From Acetobacteraceae bacterium (lineage in GTDB: Bacteria; Pseudomonadota; Alphaproteobacteria; Acetobacterales; Acetobacteraceae): 10,161 nt of DNA. Where the stretch lies: assembly GCA_947478535.1 (NCBI GenBank), contig CANJXD010000177.1, positions 1 to 10,161 of the forward strand. Direction: 5' to 3'. Shown piece by piece: positions 1 to 6,240 of this stretch (position 1 is its first letter; each line of letters opens with the position of its first letter). Made by a program: the position numbers and the translations under genes. The notes under the pieces are model-generated. The model was not told the DNA's origin. It saw only the letters and a program-made list of their open reading frames with translations, and ran no database searches.

Positions 1-1367
1 CCGCCGCGGCCGCGAAAGCCCATGCGCTGGGCAAGCCGATCATCGCGCTCAAGCTCGGCCGCAGCCCCTTTGGCGCGGAGCTTGCCACCAGCCATACCGG
101 CGCGCTCGCCGGCAGCGATGCGGCGGCGGACGCCTTCTTCCGCGCCCATGGCATTCTGCGGGTCACGATGCTGGAGGCGTTGCTGGAATTGCCGCTGCTC
201 GTCGCTGGGCGCCGGCCGCCCGCGCGCAGCCACCGCGCCGTCGGCGTGATGACGACGACCGGCGGCGGTGGCGCGCTCGCCGTCGATGCGCTCGGCGTGC
301 TGGGGATCGAGGCGAAGTAGCCGGACGCCGTTGCCAGTGCCATGCTCGAAGCCGCGTCGCTGCCGCACCATGCGCGGCTGCTGGACATGACGCTGGCCGG
401 CACCAGGCCGGACCGCGTCATGGCGGGCCTCGCCGGGCTGCGCGCGGCCGAGGATACGGACCTCGCCCTCGTTGTCGTCGGCTCCTCCGCGCAGTTCCGT
501 CCGAAGGATGCGGTGGGCGGGGTGGTGGAAGCCGCGAAGCTGCCGGGCAAGCCCATCGCCGCCTTCCTCGCCCCGCAGGCGGAAGCCTCGCTGCGCATGC
601 TGGCGGAAGCCGGCATCGCCGCCTTCCGCACGCCGGAAGGCGCCGCCGATGCGATCCGCGCCTTCTGCGACTGGCGCGCGCCCTCGGCGCCGGAAGCCCT
701 CGCACCGCCCGCCATCGCGCTGCCGGAGGCCCCCGACGAGGCCTCCTCCCGCGCCATTTTCGCGGCGCTCGGCCTCGCCTCGGATAGCCAGGTGATGCGG
801 GACGACACGCCACCGGACGGGCTACGCTATCCCGTCGCGCTGAAGATCCTCTCGCCCGATCTCGCCCACAAGACGGAAGTCGGTGGCGTCGCTCTGCACA
901 TCGCCGATGCGGCGGCGCTCCGGGATGCCGCCATCGCGATGCGGGCCCGCGTCGCCGCCGCGGCGCCGGAGGCACGCATCACCGGGCTTCTCGTGCAGCC
1001 CATGGCGAAGGGTCTGGCGGAAGCCATCCTGGGCTTCCGGCGCGACCCGGAAGTGGGGCCGGTGGTGCTGCTCGGCGCCGGCGGCGTGCTGTCCGAACTG
1101 CACCGGGACATCACCTTGCGCCTCGCACCCGTCTCGCTGGCGGAAGCCCATGCGATGATCGCGGAAGTGCGCGCCATGAAGCCCATCACGGGCTGGCGCA
1201 ACCTGCCGAAGGGGGATGTCGCGGCGCTCGCCGAGGCCATCGTCGCCGTCTCCCGCCTCGCGGCGCTGGACGGCGTGGCGGAGGCGGAGATCAACCCGCT
1301 GATCATCGGCAGGCCCGGTGAAGGTGTCACGGTGGCGGATGCCTGGGTGGTCCGCAGCCCACATTGA
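1..1367 (+). pseudogene. Acyl-CoA synthetase (NDP-forming), 5'-truncated by the window and broken by an in-frame TAG
   Basis: The reading frame starting at base 3 encodes the C-terminal two thirds of an ADP-forming acetate/acyl-CoA ligase, which makes acyl-CoA from acid, CoA and ATP through a phosphohistidine. Before the stop lies SHTGALAGSDAA (His codon 93-95), the family's phosphorylated-histidine motif, then VMTTTGGGGAL of the succinyl-CoA-ligase-like domain. TAG at 318-320 stops the frame after GIEAK. The same frame then continues with DMTLAG and VVVGSSAQF and a full ATP-grasp_5 domain: LKILSPDLAHKTEVGGV (about 840-890), LLGAGGVLSELHRDITLRL and EINPLI near the end. No frameshift is visible; only one codon is wrong. 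ATG 342 could restart translation of a 341-residue ATP-grasp half, but I see no clear ribosome binding site before it. The gene is either a recent nonsense pseudogene, a readthrough gene, or carries a sequence error. Family assignment is firm; functional state is not. Confidence 0.85.
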
Positions 1368-1370
1368 AGC

Positions 1371-1376
1371 AAGGAG
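1371..1376 (+). promoter_or_regulatory. Ribosome binding site of the VOC gene
   Basis: AAGGAG lies 8 nt before ATG 1385. It selects that ATG over the upstream in-frame TTG at 1364, which overlaps the synthetase stop codon and has no comparable site. Confidence 0.7.
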
Positions 1377-1384
1377 AGCCAGCG

Positions 1385-1792
1385 ATGTCCGCGACCATCA
1401 TCCCGACCTTCCGCTGCCATGACGCACCGGCCATGATCGAATGGCTCTGCGCTGCCTTCGGCTTCAGCCGCCATGCCGTCTATCCCGATGGGGATGGCGG
1501 CATCGCCCATGCCGAACTCGTGCTGGGGCAGGCGATGATCATGCTGGGGTCGGATCGCGACGATGCCTTCGGCGCGCTGCAAAGCACGGCGCGCAAGCTG
1601 GGTGCGCCGACGCAAAGCCCCTACATCATCGTCGCCGATGTCGATGCCCTGGCAGCGCGCGCCACGGCGCTGGGGGCGGAGGGCGTGATCGGCCCGCGCG
1701 ACGAGGATTATGGCGGCCGCGCCTGGTCCTGCCGCGACCCCGAGGGCAATCTCTGGAACTTCGGCACCTACGACCCCTGGGCGAAACACTGA
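1385..1792 (+). CDS. VOC family protein (glyoxalase/bleomycin-resistance fold)
   Basis: A 135-residue single-domain protein of the vicinal-oxygen-chelate superfamily, the usual size for a two-module domain that dimerises in the cytoplasm. The N-terminal module has IIPTFRCHDAPAMIEWLCAAFGF and then IAHAELVLG (about 40-48), where His42 is the typical first metal-ligand position. The C-terminal module ends in RDPEGNLWNFGTYDPW (117-132), the signature of PhnB-like and glyoxalase-like VOC proteins. The sequence does not identify a substrate; members include lyases, dioxygenases, epimerases and drug-binding proteins. It starts 17 nt after the broken synthetase and precedes the nitroreductase by 21 nt, so probably shares a transcript with both. 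The family is secure, the reaction is unknown. Confidence 0.9.
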   Translation: MSATIIPTFRCHDAPAMIEWLCAAFGFSRHAVYPDGDGGIAHAELVLGQAMIMLGSDRDDAFGALQSTARKLGAPTQSPYIIVADVDALAARATALGAEGVIGPRDEDYGGRAWSCRDPEGNLWNFGTYDPWAKH

Positions 1793-1813
1793 CGGGGTGC
1801 CACCCTGCGCGCC

Positions 1814-2638
1814 ATGGATGCCGAAGCCCTGATCCGCGCGCGCTACGGCGCGCTGCCCTTCCCCCCCGCCACGATCAGCCCCGGCGAGATCAGCCCCGGC
1901 TTGGCCGCGCTGCTCGCCCGCCGCGTCACGCGCCGCTACACGCCTGATCCGGTCTCCGACTCGTTGCTGGATACGGTGCTGGCCGGGGCACAGTCGGCGC
2001 CGGCGAAATCCGACCTGCAGCAATATTCCATCCTGGTGACGCGCGATGCCGCGAAGATCGGCGCCATCGCCGATGCCATCGGCACCATGCCCTGGATCAA
2101 GGAAGCGCCCATCCTGCTGATCTTCTGCGGGGATATCCGGCGCGGCCGGCAGGTCTGCGCGACGCAGGGCCGCGTCCATGCCAATGACAGCGTCGATACC
2201 TTCCTCAATGCCAGCGCCGATGCCGCCCTCGCCCTGGGGTTCTGCATCATGGCGGCGGATGCGGTGGGGCTCGGCACCTGCCCGATCAGCTATGTCCGCA
2301 ATAACCTCGACCTCGTCGCGCGGCTGTTCGGCCTGCCCGATGGCGTCTTCCCCGTGGCGGGGCTGACGCTGGGCTTTCCCATCCCGGGCAATACCGTCTC
2401 GCCACGCCTGCCGCCTACCGTCATCGTGCATCGCGAAACCTATGACGATAGCGGCCTCGCCGCCGCCTTGCCGGCCTATGACGCGCTCCGCCCGCCGGGC
2501 AAGCCGCGCTACCCGGAGGTGCATGGCCCGAAGCCCGAGGGCTGCCGCTGGAGCGAGAATGCGGCCCGCCAGCTTTCCGTGCCGGAGCGCGCGAATTTCC
2601 GCGCCTGGCTCGCCTCGAAGGGGATGAACCTTGACTGA
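1814..2638 (+). CDS. Nitroreductase family protein (FMN-dependent oxidoreductase)
   Basis: A 274-residue flavoprotein of the nitroreductase superfamily, whose members use NAD(P)H and bound FMN to reduce nitro groups, quinones or related acceptors in the cytoplasm. The N-terminal half carries LLARRVTRRYTPDPV (33-47), the Arg-rich FMN-phosphate segment, followed by AGAQSAPAKSDLQQYSILV, the usual second FMN contact. The middle has an ASADAALALGFCIMAADAVGLGTCPI helix and loop, and GLTLGFP follows. The C-terminal extension past about residue 210 resembles NfsA-type rather than short NfsB-type proteins, but substrate cannot be inferred. A 13-nt direct repeat (1873-1885 and 1888-1900) encodes ISPG twice near the N-terminus. 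The ribosome binding site is weak. Its last 8 nt overlap the NUDIX gene, suggesting translational coupling. Confidence 0.9.
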   Translation: MDAEALIRARYGALPFPPATISPGEISPGLAALLARRVTRRYTPDPVSDSLLDTVLAGAQSAPAKSDLQQYSILVTRDAAKIGAIADAIGTMPWIKEAPILLIFCGDIRRGRQVCATQGRVHANDSVDTFLNASADAALALGFCIMAADAVGLGTCPISYVRNNLDLVARLFGLPDGVFPVAGLTLGFPIPGNTVSPRLPPTVIVHRETYDDSGLAAALPAYDALRPPGKPRYPEVHGPKPEGCRWSENAARQLSVPERANFRAWLASKGMNLD

Positions 2639-3332
2639 CCCGAAGCCGCAGGACCCGACCGCCGACAATCCTGGCGGCGCGGATGCCGAGGGAACGCGGG
2701 CCCGGTCGCGCAAGCCGCATGCCGTGAAGCCCCGCCACGCCGCCAGCCTGCTGGTCTGGCGGGAAGCGGCGGAAGGGCCGGAGCTGCTGATGGGCATGCG
2801 CCACCCCAAGCACAAGTTCATGCCGAGCGTGCTGGTCTTCCCGGGCGGCCGCGTCGATCGCGCCGACCATGGCGTGAAGGTGCTGGCGGAGCTGAAGCCG
2901 GCCACGCTGGCCACCCTCGCCCATCGCGCCCCCCCCTCCCTCGCCCGCGCCCTTGGCGTCGCGGCGATCCGTGAATTGTTCGAGGAAACGGGGCTGGTGA
3001 TCGGGCAGCGGAAGGGCTCGAAGCTGCTGCCGGACCTCGGCGGACTGGAGTATCTTTGCCGGGCCGTCACGCCGACGACGCGACCGATGCGCTTCAATGC
3101 CCGCTTCCTGACCGCCCCCGCCGCCGCCCTGACCGGGGAGATCAAGGGCTCTGGCGAATTGGAAGGCCTCGGCTGGTATTCGCTGGGCAAGGCGCGGGCC
3201 GCCAAGCTCGCCAACATCACCGTCCGCATCATCGACGAATTCGAGGCCTGGCACGCGACGCCGGCCGAAGCGCGCGCTGCCCGGCCGAAGATCGTCTACA
3301 AGGGCAACGACAATCGCCTGAGCGACGAATAG
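2631..3332 (+). CDS. NUDIX hydrolase (NUDT19-like, long spacer in the Nudix region)
   Basis: A 233-residue protein that should hydrolyse a nucleoside-diphosphate-linked substrate, possibly a CoA derivative as in NUDT7/NUDT19; that detail is inference. FPGGR (70-74) and AAIRELFEETGL (111-122) give the REx2EExG metal-binding core. Between them lie about 36 residues instead of the few in a compact Nudix box, a spacing seen in NUDT19-like proteins. The first 30 residues are polar and low-complexity (Pro, Asp, Arg). The start is TTG 2631, preceded by AAGGGG at 2619-2624. No earlier ATG or GTG fits, and the first in-frame ATG falls inside the domain at residue 54. The start overlaps the nitroreductase stop by 8 nt. 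The stop is 7 nt from the convergent hydrolase stop. Confidence 0.87.
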   Translation: MTDPKPQDPTADNPGGADAEGTRARSRKPHAVKPRHAASLLVWREAAEGPELLMGMRHPKHKFMPSVLVFPGGRVDRADHGVKVLAELKPATLATLAHRAPPSLARALGVAAIRELFEETGLVIGQRKGSKLLPDLGGLEYLCRAVTPTTRPMRFNARFLTAPAAALTGEIKGSGELEGLGWYSLGKARAAKLANITVRIIDEFEAWHATPAEARAARPKIVYKGNDNRLSDE

Positions 3333-3339
3333 GGCAGCA

Positions 3340-4224
3340 TCAGCGGGCCTCGAACCACTCCCCGTCCCGCGCCGCTTCGCCTTCCGCCGCCAGCTTGATC
3401 AGATGCGCGAGCAGGCTGCGCGCGGCGGCCGGGATCAGCCGCTGTTCCAGCGTCGGGCCATAGGCGGCCGGCACGAGATCGAGCGCCGTGGCGCGCCGCG
3501 CCGCGCGCAGCGCCTCCAGCACCCTCTGCTCCCGCTCCAGCCGATGCGCGGCCAGTGCGGCGATGAAGGGCGCGGGGTTCGGCAAGGGCGGGCCGTGGCC
3601 CGGCAGGTAGAGGTCATGGCCCCGCGCCGCGAGCCGGCCGAGGGATGCCATGTAGTCCGCCATGTCGCCATCGGGCGGGCTGACGACACTGGTGGACCAA
3701 CTCATCACATGGTCCGCGCTGAACAGCGTGCCCGCGCCGTGCTCATCCTCCAGCGCGAAGCACAGATGGTTGGCGCAATGGCCGGGCGTATGCAGCGCCG
3801 TCACGCGCCAGTCATCGCCTTCCAGCACGGCGCCATCGGGCAGGGTGATATCGGGGCGGAAATCATGGTCGCCCCCCTCCCCGCCCTGCTCGGGCGGCGT
3901 CAAATGCGGGCCGAAGCCGGCGGCGGGCGCGCCGGTCGCGGCGGCCAGGGCTGCGACGCCGGGGGAATGGTCCCGATGCGTGTGGCTGACCAGGATATGG
4001 CTGATCGTCTCCCCCGCCGTGGCGCGCAGGATCGCCTCGCATTGCACGGCATCCGCCGGCCCGGGGTCCAGCACCGCGACGCGCCCGCGGCCAATGATCC
4101 AGCAATTCGTGCCGCGCCAGGTGAAGGGTCCGGGATTGCCGCAGAGGATGCGCCGCACCCCCGGCGCCACCTGCTGCACGACGCCGACCTCGGCCGGATC
4201 ATCACGCAGAAAGGGAATGCTCAT
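3340..4224 (-). CDS. MBL-fold metallo-hydrolase (LACTB2/MBLAC2-like)
   Basis: A 294-residue metallo-beta-lactamase-fold hydrolase, predicted cytoplasmic since no signal peptide is seen. The dinuclear metal site is complete: HTHRDH at 81-86, His149 in TPGHCANH, Asp171 in FSADH and His210 in LPGHGPP. An N-terminal NPGPFTWRGTNCWIIG strand (30-45) is typical of the LACTB2 branch. Residues after about 225 are Ala/Leu/Arg-rich and fit the winged-helix domain (BLACT_WH) of that branch. Relatives include an endoribonuclease (human LACTB2), thioesterase-like enzymes and many unassigned hydrolases, so the substrate is open. I chose ATG 4224 because the family's N-terminus begins close to it. A longer frame from TTG 4299 adds 25 Arg/Gly/Cys-rich residues unlike the family. 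The ATG overlaps the stop of the candidate small ORF as ATGA. Confidence 0.9.
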   Translation of the reverse strand: MSIPFLRDDPAEVGVVQQVAPGVRRILCGNPGPFTWRGTNCWIIGRGRVAVLDPGPADAVQCEAILRATAGETISHILVSHTHRDHSPGVAALAAATGAPAAGFGPHLTPPEQGGEGGDHDFRPDITLPDGAVLEGDDWRVTALHTPGHCANHLCFALEDEHGAGTLFSADHVMSWSTSVVSPPDGDMADYMASLGRLAARGHDLYLPGHGPPLPNPAPFIAALAAHRLEREQRVLEALRAARRATALDLVPAAYGPTLEQRLIPAAARSLLAHLIKLAAEGEAARDGEWFEAR

Positions 4225-4352
4225 GGTGCATGGTCCCTGGACGCCTGGCGGGCCGCATCCGCGGGCCTTGGCTTCGCGACACATGTCGCGGCGCCCCAAT
4301 TGGCACTCGGCCCTTTGGGCCGCAGGTCTCGACCTTTTCGAAGGGCCATCAT
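4221..4352 (-). CDS. Candidate coupled small ORF, 43 residues, unknown function
   Basis: This reading frame exactly fills the space between the downstream DMT transporter gene and the hydrolase gene. Its ATG (4352-4350) overlaps the transporter stop as ATGA, and its own TGA (4223-4221) overlaps the hydrolase ATG as ATGA. GGAGG at 4362-4358 lies 5 nt before this ATG; a second in-frame ATG at 4349 is 8 nt away. The predicted peptide starts MMALRKGRDLRPKGPSANWG and is basic and hydrophilic, with one Cys and one Trp and no membrane segment. I recognise no family. Against it: GC-rich DNA easily keeps 40-codon frames open, GGAGG also encodes the transporter's C-terminal Arg residues, and the interval is packed with palindromes. 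If not a protein, it may act as a leader that carries ribosomes to the hydrolase start. Confidence 0.4.
   Translation of the reverse strand: MMALRKGRDLRPKGPSANWGAATCVAKPRPADAARQASRDHAP
4259..4347. repeat. Cluster of palindromes between transporter and hydrolase genes
   Basis: Within about 90 bp there are CCGCGG (4259-4264), CGCGACA-CA-TGTCGCG (4275-4290), GGCGCC (4290-4295), CCAATTGG (4296-4303), GGCCC-TTT-GGGCC (4309-4321), AGGTC-TC-GACCT (4324-4335) and CCTT-TTCG-AAGG (4333-4344). An outer pair, GGCCCTT (4309-4315) with AAGGGCC (4341-4347), could enclose the last two. No T-run follows on either strand, so this is not a standard intrinsic terminator. It could be a dispersed palindromic (REP-like) element, a structured mRNA segment setting hydrolase expression, or chance in GC-rich DNA. 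Confidence 0.55.
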
Positions 4353-5260
4353 GTCTTCCTCCGCCCGCGCAGCAATTCGCGATGCATGATGTAGAGACTC
4401 GCTGCCACGATCATGGCAGCGCCCGCCAAGGTGAAGAAGCCCGGCACATTGCCGAAGAACACCCAGCCGAACAGTACCGCCCAGACCAGGGACGAGTAGG
4501 AATAGGGCGCGATGGCCGAGACCTGCGCGCTCGCCCAGGCTTCCGTCAGCAGCGTCTGCGCCAGGCCGCCGATCAACCCCACCGTGATCAGCAGCGCGAG
4601 GTCCGTGGCGGAGGGTGTGATCCAGACGAAGGGCAGCATCGTCGCCGTCACCCCCGTCATCAGCAGGGATTGCCACATGACGATGGTGGTCGAAGCCTCG
4701 GTGGCGGAGAGCGATCGCACCATCAGCGTCGTCACCGCGGAAAACCCGCCATGCAGCACGGCGGCAATCAGCCCGCTGCGCGCGGCGCCGCCGAAATCCC
4801 CGGTGAAGGCGCCCTGGCCGAGCGCGATGATGACGATGCCGATGAAGCCCGCCACCACCGCGCCGGCGCGGTGGATGCCCACCTTCTCGCCGAGGAAGGG
4901 GATGGACAGCATGGTGACGAACAGCGGCGTCGTGTTCGTCAGCGCCTGGTGTTCCGCCATCGGCAGCAGGCCGAGCGCGTAGAAGGAACAGCCGGTGGCG
5001 CAAAGCCCGGTCAGCGCACGCATCAGGTGGCCGGGGAAGCGTTTCGTGCGCAGCACGGCGACAAAGCCGCTGGTGAAGCCGGTGCGCCGCAGCACGATCA
5101 GCATCACCACCGGCAGGGCGAAGGCGGCGCGGAAGAACATCTGCTGCTGGAACGGCACACGCTCCGTCAGGTCCTTCACCAGCACGGACATGAAGGAGAA
5201 CAGCGCGCAGGCCAGCAGCATCAACACCACGCCGCGCCGCAGATCATGGCGAAGCGCCAT
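4349..5260 (-). CDS. DMT superfamily transporter (EamA family), downstream copy
   Basis: A 303-residue inner-membrane protein with about ten hydrophobic segments and the two EamA repeats of the drug/metabolite transporter superfamily, at the usual family length. It should export or import a small metabolite; the substrate cannot be read from sequence. Hallmarks are LTNTTPLFVTMLSIPFLGEK in the first repeat and SAIAPYSYSSLVWAVLFGW in the second, ending in YIMHRELLRGRRKT, a positively charged cytoplasmic tail. The next gene upstream encodes a clear paralogue with the same motifs, so the pair arose by an old duplication. ATG 5260 overlaps the paralogue's stop by 1 nt (TGATG), with a G-rich GGGGGA stretch upstream, so translation is probably coupled. 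A heterodimeric pair is possible but unproven. Confidence 0.92.
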   Translation of the reverse strand: MALRHDLRRGVVLMLLACALFSFMSVLVKDLTERVPFQQQMFFRAAFALPVVMLIVLRRTGFTSGFVAVLRTKRFPGHLMRALTGLCATGCSFYALGLLPMAEHQALTNTTPLFVTMLSIPFLGEKVGIHRAGAVVAGFIGIVIIALGQGAFTGDFGGAARSGLIAAVLHGGFSAVTTLMVRSLSATEASTTIVMWQSLLMTGVTATMLPFVWITPSATDLALLITVGLIGGLAQTLLTEAWASAQVSAIAPYSYSSLVWAVLFGWVFFGNVPGFFTLAGAAMIVAASLYIMHRELLRGRRKT

Positions 5261-6240
5261 CAGCCATTCCCCCGCGCGGCGGCGTTTTCCGCCCGGCGGC
5301 GCACATGTTCGCGGTGCAGGTTGTAGAGGCCCGCCGTGATCACAATGGCGGCGCCGATCGCGGTATTGGTGGAGGGCATTTCCGACCAGATGAAGAAGCC
5401 GAACAACCCGCCCCAGAACAGCACGGTGTATTCATAGGGGGCGAGCACCGAGACCGGCGCGATGGCGAAGGCGCGGGAGAACAGGAAATGCGCGGCGCCA
5501 TTCGCCAACCCCAGCACGCTCAGGCACAGCGCGATGTCCCAGGCCGGGATGATGGGCCCATCATAGGGAAACACCGGCAGCAGCGCGAAGCCGACGGGCA
5601 CATGGAAGGCCAGCAAAGCGAAGGCGATGGCCTGCGGCGTATCCGTGCGCGCCAGCACCCGCGTCCAGATGCGCGTCAGCCCCAGCACGCAGGCGCCACA
5701 CAGCAGCAAGCCCGCTTCCCAGCGCCAGAGGTCACCGCCGGGCTGCAACATGACCATGACGCCGGCGAAGCCCACCACCGTACTCGTCCAGCGCCGCCAG
5801 CCCACCTTCTCCCCCAGCAGGGGGATGGCCAGCAGCGTCATCACCAGCGGGGTCGTCGCGCCGACGGCGTAGCTGTCCCCCAACGGCACACCGTTGAACC
5901 ACGCGAGGTAGAAGGTGACGGTGACGCCGCAATGCAGCAGGGACCGCAGCGTCAGCAGCGGCAGGCGCACCGGTATCAGCCCGCGGCCGCGCACCAGCAG
6001 CGCGATCATCAGCATGCCGAAGATGCCGCGCCAGATCATGGCGACGGCAACCCCCACTTCCGGCAACGCCCATTTCACCGCCGCATCGGCACCGGAGACG
6101 ACGGCATAGCCGGCCGCGACCGTCACGATGCCGCGGATCGTATCCTGCGCCAGGGGCAGCCGCAGCCGCGGCGGGGAGGATGGCCGCAACCGCGGCGGGG
6201 CGGGTAATCTCCGCGCCGCGGTGGGTGTTCGATCAAGCAA
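5260..6240 (-). CDS. DMT superfamily transporter (EamA family), upstream copy
   Basis: A 326-residue paralogue of the neighbouring transporter with two EamA repeats and about ten membrane spans. Matching landmarks are VGATTPLVMTLLAIPLLGEK in the first repeat and SVLAPYEYTVLFWGGLFG in the second, followed by YNLHREHVRRR at the C-terminus. The first 33 residues form a Pro/Arg-rich cytoplasmic tail containing an eight-residue tandem repeat. The start is uncertain: no ATG occurs before the second membrane region, so I take TTG 6240, which has GAAGG 8 nt upstream and overlaps the hydratase stop by 8 nt. The alternative GTG at 6126 would start inside the first membrane span. The substrate is unknown. 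The pairing with the downstream copy and the overlaps suggest joint synthesis. Confidence 0.9.
   Translation of the reverse strand: MLDRTPTAARRLPAPPRLRPSSPPRLRLPLAQDTIRGIVTVAAGYAVVSGADAAVKWALPEVGVAVAMIWRGIFGMLMIALLVRGRGLIPVRLPLLTLRSLLHCGVTVTFYLAWFNGVPLGDSYAVGATTPLVMTLLAIPLLGEKVGWRRWTSTVVGFAGVMVMLQPGGDLWRWEAGLLLCGACVLGLTRIWTRVLARTDTPQAIAFALLAFHVPVGFALLPVFPYDGPIIPAWDIALCLSVLGLANGAAHFLFSRAFAIAPVSVLAPYEYTVLFWGGLFGFFIWSEMPSTNTAIGAAIVITAGLYNLHREHVRRRAENAAARGNG
6159..6200. repeat. 24-bp-period tandem duplication in the transporter N-terminal tail
   Basis: Bases 6159-6176 and 6183-6200 match at 17 of 18 positions, with a period of 24 bp, exactly eight codons. In the minus-strand protein this gives PPRLRPSS followed by PPRLRLPL (residues 15-30). 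The in-frame period keeps the gene open and lies outside the membrane domain. Confidence 0.7.

Noticed and set aside
827..3232. 801-codon open frame on the minus strand opposite the plus-strand operon
   Set aside because: It runs antisense to four recognisable genes, its translation is Arg/Gly/Ala-rich with no family motif, and it is the expected shadow of GC-biased third positions.
4225..4299. Longer MBL hydrolase starting at TTG 4299
   Set aside because: The added 25 residues are Arg/Gly/Cys-rich and unlike the family, and TTG is a poor choice over ATG 4224.
4309..4347. Intrinsic terminator after the transporter gene
   Set aside because: Hairpins are present but no run of T follows on the minus strand, and the hydrolase gene continues downstream in the same direction.
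3662..5326. 554-codon plus-strand open frame opposite the hydrolase and transporter genes
   Set aside because: Its translation is rich in His, Gln, Arg and Gly with no domain, and the minus strand carries well-supported proteins there.
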